Position numbers and translations under genes: made by a program. 35,647 nt of DNA. It comes from JAICIG01 sp035532215 (GTDB lineage Bacteria > Planctomycetota > Planctomycetia > Pirellulales > JAICIG01). Positions 32,001-35,647 of the stretch are shown piece by piece (within the stretch, counting starts at the first letter, position 1; every line of letters begins with the position of its first letter). Below the pieces are notes generated by a model that worked only from the letters and a program-made list of their open reading frames with translations, was not told the origin of the DNA and made no database searches. Location: the NCBI GenBank assembly GCA_035532215.1, contig DATKRK010000366.1, forward strand, positions 1-35,647. The letters run 5' to 3'.

Positions 32001-32176
32001 GAGTTGGCCGAGTGGCACTTGTAGCACCGCTCGACCAGCAGCGGGCGAATATTGCGCTCGAAGAACTCGAGGCCTTTGGCGTCGACGGGCTGTGCATCGG
32101 TCTCGGCCCCGGCGGCGGGGAAAGTCATCGCCAGACAACAAATCCAGCCCGCCGCCACCGCGCCTCGCCTGAGCAT
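29069..32176 (-). CDS. Planctomycete cytochrome c protein with PSCyt1, DUF1549 and DUF1553 (PSD1) domains
   Basis: The 1035-aa protein starts at the ATG 32174-32176, where GGAG lies 6 bases upstream and MLRRGAVAAGWICCLAMTFP is a good signal peptide; upstream TTG and ATG starts lack a Shine-Dalgarno. PSCyt1 holds the heme motif C51-Y-K-C54-H55. The DUF1549 domain (about 165-375) ends with a second CxxCH, C357-A-R-C360-H361 in CARCHDHKFDP. A jelly-roll-like insert lies at about 440-640 (LVLELDGYQSKGGATLTRLD). The DUF1553 domain (about 760-1010, LARVIVNRLWQHHLGRG) completes it. These proteins are thought to be exported electron-transfer proteins for polymer breakdown, but the reaction is unproven. 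It probably leads an operon with the DUF1501 and ceramidase-like genes. Confidence 0.94.
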   Translation of the reverse strand: MLRRGAVAAGWICCLAMTFPAAGAETDAQPVDAKGLEFFERNIRPLLVERCYKCHSANSAPLRGGLMLDSHAAWQRGGDSGRAIVPGDPDASLLIKAVRYQSDEVQMPPEGKLPEREIASLVEWIKLGAPDPREGDAAPVARKSISLEEGRTRWAFQPLVLKAPPTVADEAWPRTPLDRFILAKLEAQGISPGPAADRRRLIRRAYFDLIGLPPTPEEVEAFVNDPSPNAFEKVVDHLLDSPHYGERWARHWLDLVRYAESHGFEQDYDRPSAYHYRDFVIKALNQDLPYDTFVRWQLAGDEIEPDNPLALMATGFLAAGTHATQITKNQVEKERYDELDDMSATIGTSMLGLTIGCARCHDHKFDPISTHDYYRLLSTFTTTVRSEIELNLDEQNFRKAKAVYEAAHAPLVEALAKFEQDQLPARFDAWLAARPSEPAPAGKWLVLELDGYQSKGGATLTRLDDGSLLASGKNPDHDEYTFVATTNLSIKDITAVRIEALAHESFVKSGPSRASNGNFALTQFKLTAKPLKGDEKPVDVKLANAKATFEQQGLGVAGAIDDNAGSAWAVDPEFGKNHAALFECEPPAGFEGGAELTFTLKFDNNTGHSIGRPRLSITTAAKPVELDGENGSQPQAEIAAVLARTGGQLSADDKAAMLKWYRPLDDEWRKLSQAVKDHAAQTPQPQMTKVLISSEGLPAVRLHTQGGDFLEATHFLERGDPNRKKEAATQSFLQILMNSPEQESHWHAEPPAGWRTSYRRTSLAKWLTDVDAGAGSLLARVIVNRLWQHHLGRGIVATASDFGAQGERPTHPELLDWLAGELIRNGWRLKPIHRLIMTSAAYAQSSADDPAKAAIDPANKLFWRYQPRRLEAEAIRDSILAVGGLLDERMFGPGTLDESQKRRSIYFFIKRSKLIAMMMLFDAPDALSGIGVRPSTTVAPQALLLLNNPLVRESARAFAARLGAQSSADDGAAIRRGYLTALGRTPSDAELADGAEFLKQQAAAYAADGKPDGRTLALADFCQVLLGLNEFVYVD

Positions 32177-32310
32177 GCCGATCTCCATCGCGACCAAGCC
32201 CGAACCGGGCCGCCGCTGACTCTAGCGACATGGCCCGATTCGCTCGAGCTTAGTTTAACCGCTCGGCGACGATAGATCGACATATTCCGATGCGAATCGC
32301 GGAGGTCGTC

Positions 32311-32480
32311 GGTGGTGATACCATTTGAACGCGTACTAAGGAGAAATGCTTTGTTCTGTAGGGACCGCCCTCCGTGGCGCTCCGCGAACTCGGATAGGGC
32401 GTCGATTCTCGCTCCCCGGAACGCCACGGAGGGCGTTCCCTACAGAGAATGTCCTTGAAATTCCGTCAAATGGTATCACT
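32311..32480. mobile_element. MITE-like nested inverted repeat with GTGATACCATTTGA ends
   Basis: Outer 14-base arms (32315-32328 and 32466-32479) are perfect, and flanking bases extend the match imperfectly. Inner 24-base arms (32356-32379 and 32422-32445), containing CTGTAGGGACCGCCCTCCG, pair with one mismatch around 42 bases. A third outer end with related inner sequence (TTCTCTGTAG) lies at 35507-35550. A recurrent end on an internal palindrome fits a non-autonomous element. There is no clear target duplication and no transposase. Confidence 0.55.
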
Positions 32481-32497
32481 ACCAGGCCGCCGCCCCA

Positions 32498-32527
32498 TTG
32501 GTTTTTGCCGCCAGCCGGCGGTATATT
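32498..32527 (+). promoter_or_regulatory. Probable sppA promoter
   Basis: TTGGTT (32498-32503), an 18-base spacer, then TATATT (32522-32527). The predicted start is near 32534, giving a leader of about 150 bases. It begins 18 bases to the right of the mobile-element-like unit. Confidence 0.45.
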
Positions 32528-32684
32528 GGAATGAGTTGGCCGCAGCGGACGGCGCTCGAAGGGCAACGGCGTTGCGGCTGGAATTTCCGCCCCGGCGGCC
32601 AAGCATTGGCGCTGCCGCCAGGGCTTGGGCGGCGAATGCATGCCAGATCATCCCCCGGATCTCACTCGATCGACGGAGTTTTCG

Positions 32685-34541
32685 ATGAAGAGCGTTACAG
32701 ATCGTTGGTTCGTTCCGTTTCTGCTGCTCGCAGCGCTTGGCGCGCGAGCGGCCGCCGCCGAGCCGAAGAAGAGCGCCTCGACGAAGCCCGTCGCGATCGT
32801 GCTCAAGCTGCACGGCTCGCTCACCGAAACGCCCGCCGGCCAGAGCTTTTCGCTGTCGGGCGAGAAATCCGTTTCGCTCAAGGACATTGTCGAACGGCTC
32901 AAGAAGGCCGCCGATGACGAGGCGATCAAAGCGGTCGTGATGAACGCCGACGGCGCCGAACTGGGAACTCCGCAAGTTGAAGAGCTGCGCCAGGCGATGG
33001 CCCAGTTCCGGGCGAAAGGCAAGGAGATCTACGCCTGCGCCGACGGCCTGACGATGAAGAGCTACGCCTTGCTCTCCGGCGCCACCCGCTTGAGCGTCGT
33101 GCCGACCGGCGATCTGTGGCTGACCGGGCTGTACGGCGAGTCGCCGTTCATCCGCGGGTTGCTCAAGAGGCTGGGCGTCACGCCCGACTTCCTGACCTGC
33201 GGCGATTATAAAAGCGCCGCCGAAATGTACATGCGCGAAGGCCCCAGCCCGCAAGCCGAAGAAATGCAGAACTGGCTGATGGACGGCATCTACGCGGCCT
33301 ACGTCAAGATGATCGCCGCGGGCCGCGGCGTCGACGAGGCCAAGGTCCGCACTTGGATCGACGGCGGGCCGTATACCGCCGCCAAAGCCAAGGAACTCGG
33401 GCTGATCGACGCCGTCGAGCATCGCGAGGACTTCGCCGATTTCGTCAAGGAAAAGCTGGGCGACCAGGTCAAGTTCAACCACAAATACGGCGAGAAGAAA
33501 CAGCCCGAGTTGGATCTCTCCAGCCCCTTCGGCGTGCTGAACTTGTGGGCCGAATTGCTCGAGGGGCCGAAGAAAAAGACCTACAAGACCTCGGTGGCGA
33601 TCGTCTACGTCGACGGGCCGATCACGCTCGGCGACTCGGAAACCAGCTTGTTGAACGCCGCCGAGCAGTCGGCCGCCAGCACCTCGCTGCGCAAGGCGCT
33701 CGACAAGGCCGCCGATGACGACACGATCAAGGCCGTCGTGCTGCGCGTCAATTCGCCCGGCGGATCGGCCACGGCCAGCGAGATCATTCTGAAGGCGACC
33801 GAGCGCGTGCAGGCCAAGAAGCCGCTGGTGGTTTCGATGGGCGACGTGGCGGCCAGCGGCGGGTATTACGTGACCTGCGCGAGCGATACGATCTTCGCCG
33901 ACGAATCGACGATCACCGGCTCGATCGGCGTGGTGGGCGGCAAGATGGCCACCAGCGAACTGTGGGACAAATTCGGCATCCATTGGAAGGCCTATCAGCG
34001 CGGCGCCAACGCTTCGATCCTCAGCTCGGCGCAGGCGTTCACGCCCGAACAGCGCGAGCGGATGCAAGCCTGGATGGACGAAATCTACGGCGTGTTCAAA
34101 GGCCACGTCGTCGAGGCCCGCGGCGATAAGCTGAAAAAGCCGATCGACGAACTGGCCGGCGGCCGCGTCTACACCGGCCAGCAAGCGCTCGAACTCGGGC
34201 TGGTCGACAAGATCGGCACGCTGGCCGACGCCGTCAAGTTCGCGGCCGAGCGGGCCAAGCTCGACAAGTACGAGGTGCGAGTCGTCCCCGAGCCCAAGAA
34301 CTTTCTGGAAACCTTGATGGAAGACGTCGAAGGCCAGAAAGAGGACGGCAAACACATCTCGCTCGATGCGGTCGTGCGCCGCGGCGGCGGGGGCGCCTCG
34401 CTCGTCGACGCCGCCTTGCCCTATCTGAAGCAGCTCGATCCGCAGCGGCTGAAAGCCGTGCTGCTGGCGCTCAAGCGGTTGGAGATGATCCAAACCGAAG
34501 GCGCCGTGCTGATGGCGCCGGAGTTCGTCGTCGGCCCGTGA
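32685..34541 (+). CDS. sppA: Signal peptide peptidase SppA, long (67 kDa type) form
   Basis: The 618-aa protein starts at the ATG at 32685, with GGAG 8 bases upstream; the frame is open back to 32625 without a better site. A signal or anchor sequence (WFVPFLLLAALGARAAAA) begins it. Two ClpP-like lobes follow as in E. coli SppA. The N-terminal lobe carries the general-base lysine K176 (CGDYKSAAEMYMREG), and the C-terminal lobe carries the nucleophile S391 (GDVAASGGYYV), followed by STITGSIGVVGGK. Both catalytic residues are present, so it should be active in degrading cleaved signal peptides at the membrane. The C-terminal 70 residues (GGGGASLVDAALPYLKQL) are an extra tail. It is probably monocistronic. 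Confidence 0.95.
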   Translation: MKSVTDRWFVPFLLLAALGARAAAAEPKKSASTKPVAIVLKLHGSLTETPAGQSFSLSGEKSVSLKDIVERLKKAADDEAIKAVVMNADGAELGTPQVEELRQAMAQFRAKGKEIYACADGLTMKSYALLSGATRLSVVPTGDLWLTGLYGESPFIRGLLKRLGVTPDFLTCGDYKSAAEMYMREGPSPQAEEMQNWLMDGIYAAYVKMIAAGRGVDEAKVRTWIDGGPYTAAKAKELGLIDAVEHREDFADFVKEKLGDQVKFNHKYGEKKQPELDLSSPFGVLNLWAELLEGPKKKTYKTSVAIVYVDGPITLGDSETSLLNAAEQSAASTSLRKALDKAADDDTIKAVVLRVNSPGGSATASEIILKATERVQAKKPLVVSMGDVAASGGYYVTCASDTIFADESTITGSIGVVGGKMATSELWDKFGIHWKAYQRGANASILSSAQAFTPEQRERMQAWMDEIYGVFKGHVVEARGDKLKKPIDELAGGRVYTGQQALELGLVDKIGTLADAVKFAAERAKLDKYEVRVVPEPKNFLETLMEDVEGQKEDGKHISLDAVVRRGGGGASLVDAALPYLKQLDPQRLKAVLLALKRLEMIQTEGAVLMAPEFVVGP

Positions 34542-34618
34542 ACAAGCGCGCCTCGCGGGTGGGCTGGCGGCAGAGCGAGCCACGGATGAACCCAGCACGG
34601 CGTTCGGCCGCAATCAAA

Positions 34619-34707
34619 GTAGCAGGCACATTCCATGTGCCGTCGCCGGAAGCGGGTTTAAACCGTATCGCAGGGTTGGCGACGGCACACAGGAGTGTGC
34701 CTGCTAC
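34619..34707. repeat. Inverted repeat, GTAGCAGGCAC family (copy 2)
   Basis: A 29-base arm (34619-34647) and a 30-base arm (34678-34707) pair with a few differences. The shared words are GTAGCAGGCACA and GTGCCGTCGCC, as in 25721-25808. It occupies the gap between sppA and the thioredoxin-like gene. Confidence 0.8.
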
Positions 34708-34789
34708 TTTGGCGCAAGCGTAGCTTGCGTCGGTGGGGCGCAAAGCAATCGAACGCTTATAGTACGCGAATGTGACATGGATCACCTTT

Positions 34790-35458
34790 ATGAAAACGAT
34801 CATGGAACAGAACCGACGTGCTCCCTTGGCGACTGCCGCCATTGTGATCTTGCCGGCTCTGATTCTGCTGGCGCTGCCCGGCGTCGGCAGGGCCGGAAAG
34901 TTCAATCGCGCGCTGAACATCGGCGACCAGGCGCCCAATTGGTCGGGGCTGGAGGGCATCGACGGCCGCCGCCGCGGTCTGGCCGATTTCGCCGACGCCA
35001 GGCTGGTCGTGCTCGTGTTCACCTGCAACCACTGTCCGGTCGCCACGGCGAACCAAGGGCGATTGATCGCCTTGCAAAAGGACTTCGCAGCCCGCGGGGT
35101 TCAACTCGTGGCGCTTTGCAGCAATCCGGGCGACGAAGACGACTTGCCCGCGATGAAAGAGCGGGCCGAAACCGCCGGCTTTAACTTTCCATACCTGCGC
35201 GACGCCGACCAGGCGGCGGCGCACGCCTATGGCGCCACGAAAACGCCGACGGCGTTGGTGCTCGACGGCGACCGCAAGGTGCGCTATATGGGCGCCATCG
35301 ACGACCACTGGCAAGACGCCGCCGAGGTCGAGCGAGATTATCTGCGCGACGCGGTCGAAGCCTTGCTCGCCGGCCAGCAAGTTCCCATCCGTGAAACGCG
35401 CCCGCAAGGCTGCGAAATTCCGCGGGCCGAGTCGAAAACGTCTCCCGCAAAGCGGTAA
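34790..35458 (+). CDS. Exported thioredoxin-like (AhpC/TSA redoxin) protein
   Basis: The 222-aa protein starts at the ATG at 34790; a GTG at 34772 and an ATG at 34802 are alternatives, and none has a strong Shine-Dalgarno. A hydrophobic segment (TAAIVILPALILLALPG) is a signal or anchor, placing the domain outside the cytoplasm. The redoxin fold shows GDQAPNWSGLEGIDG, the CxxC motif C79-N-H-C82 in FTCNHCPVA, and the cis-proline region KTPTALVLD. Members reduce peroxides or disulfides in the periplasm. The final part (CEIPRAESKT) is a short basic tail. It may follow sppA in a transcript, but 248 bases with a palindrome separate them. Confidence 0.92.
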   Translation: MKTIMEQNRRAPLATAAIVILPALILLALPGVGRAGKFNRALNIGDQAPNWSGLEGIDGRRRGLADFADARLVVLVFTCNHCPVATANQGRLIALQKDFAARGVQLVALCSNPGDEDDLPAMKERAETAGFNFPYLRDADQAAAHAYGATKTPTALVLDGDRKVRYMGAIDDHWQDAAEVERDYLRDAVEALLAGQQVPIRETRPQGCEIPRAESKTSPAKR

Positions 35459-35506
35459 CTTGCGCGTTTTGCGGCCCCGAGGGCAGCTTTACCTGGGGCA
35501 GTTTCC

Positions 35507-35550
35507 GGTAGTGATACCATTTGACCGAATGTAAAGGAGATTCTCTGTAG
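35507..35550. repeat. Partial copy of the GTGATACCATTTGA-ended element
   Basis: GGTAGTGATACCATTTGAC at 35507-35525 matches the reverse complement of the right end of the unit at 32311-32480. The continuing AAGGAGATTCTCTGTAG resembles its inner part. The rest diverges, and nothing further is recognisable up to the window end at 35647. Confidence 0.65.
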
Positions 35551-35647
35551 ACAAAATGGTTGGACCAGTCGCCCGCGTCTGGCGCGGATTACCTTTGAAA
35601 TCAGGGGGTAATCCTTTTTCTCAGGCAGTGCCGCAACGAGAGGACTG

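Larger units (their letters stand above)
32177..32684. other. Divergent intergenic region containing a mobile-element-like unit
   Basis: It separates the leftward PSD1 gene from the rightward sppA. A 169-base nested inverted repeat (32311-32480) occupies its centre, and the probable sppA promoter lies just to the right of it. No gene is supported. Confidence 0.6.

Noticed and set aside
32466..34613. A 715-codon open frame on the minus strand opposite sppA
   Set aside because: It is the shadow of sppA, which has both catalytic residues. The frame also runs through repeats on both sides.
34772..34789. GTG start six codons upstream for the thioredoxin-like protein
   Set aside because: There is no Shine-Dalgarno, and it adds only a few residues ahead of an already adequate signal sequence. 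The choice remains uncertain.

Overview
The window looks like chromosomal DNA of a GC-rich planctomycete, most likely of the Pirellulales type. This is inferred from gene content, not from a marker gene. It carries families largely characteristic of that group: a PSD1-type cytochrome protein paired with a Tat-exported DUF1501 protein, a PVC-type membrane-bound dehydrogenase/HEAT/cytochrome c protein, Tat-exported Gfo/Idh/MocA oxidoreductases, a sulfatase and a ceramidase-like hydrolase. I saw no rRNA, tRNA, CRISPR array, phage module or intact insertion sequence.

Layout. 288-1164 (minus): a MazG-like dNTP pyrophosphohydrolase directly behind a stand-alone response regulator. 1650-7412 (minus): an operon, probably read from a strong sigma70-like promoter at 7481-7508, encoding a long NfeD-type protein, a short NfeD protein, flotillin-like FloA, a translationally coupled 218-aa membrane protein and a 3-hydroxyisobutyrate dehydrogenase-family enzyme. 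7945-11143 (minus): a decayed duplicate of a Gfo/Idh/MocA 3' end, a TPR protein, then the intact Gfo/Idh/MocA gene. 12049-13365 (minus): a second Tat-exported Gfo/Idh/MocA gene. 13698-16197 (minus): a BlaI repressor and a BlaR1-like M56 peptidase carrying a TolB-like propeller, behind a promoter with two matching dyad operators. 16775-22405 (minus): a 1458-aa ThuA/dehydrogenase/HEAT/cytochrome protein and a third, cytoplasmic Gfo/Idh/MocA protein. 22731-24281 (plus): a sulfatase. 24665-32176 (minus): a membrane protein, a ceramidase-like hydrolase, a DUF1501 protein and a PSD1 cytochrome protein. 32685-35458 (plus): SppA signal peptide peptidase and an exported thioredoxin-like protein.

Functionally the window combines membrane organisation and membrane proteolysis (NfeD, FloA, SppA), envelope sensing (BlaI with BlaR1-TolB) and exported breakdown of polymers, sugars and lipids (sulfatase, Gfo/Idh/MocA enzymes, ThuA-cytochrome, PSD1/DUF1501, ceramidase).

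The most unusual signal is the density of palindromic repeats. At least five recurrent families fill nearly every intergenic gap. Two lie in frame inside genes: a linker of the ThuA-cytochrome protein and the junction behind the sulfatase signal peptide. Another brackets the 5' end of the ceramidase gene and may supply its ribosome binding site and first codons. Two larger units, at 11243-11479 and 32311-32480, look like non-autonomous mobile elements. Other points of interest are the BlaI double operator, the BlaR1-TolB fusion, and a NfeD protein with glycine where the catalytic serine is expected in both protease-like lobes.
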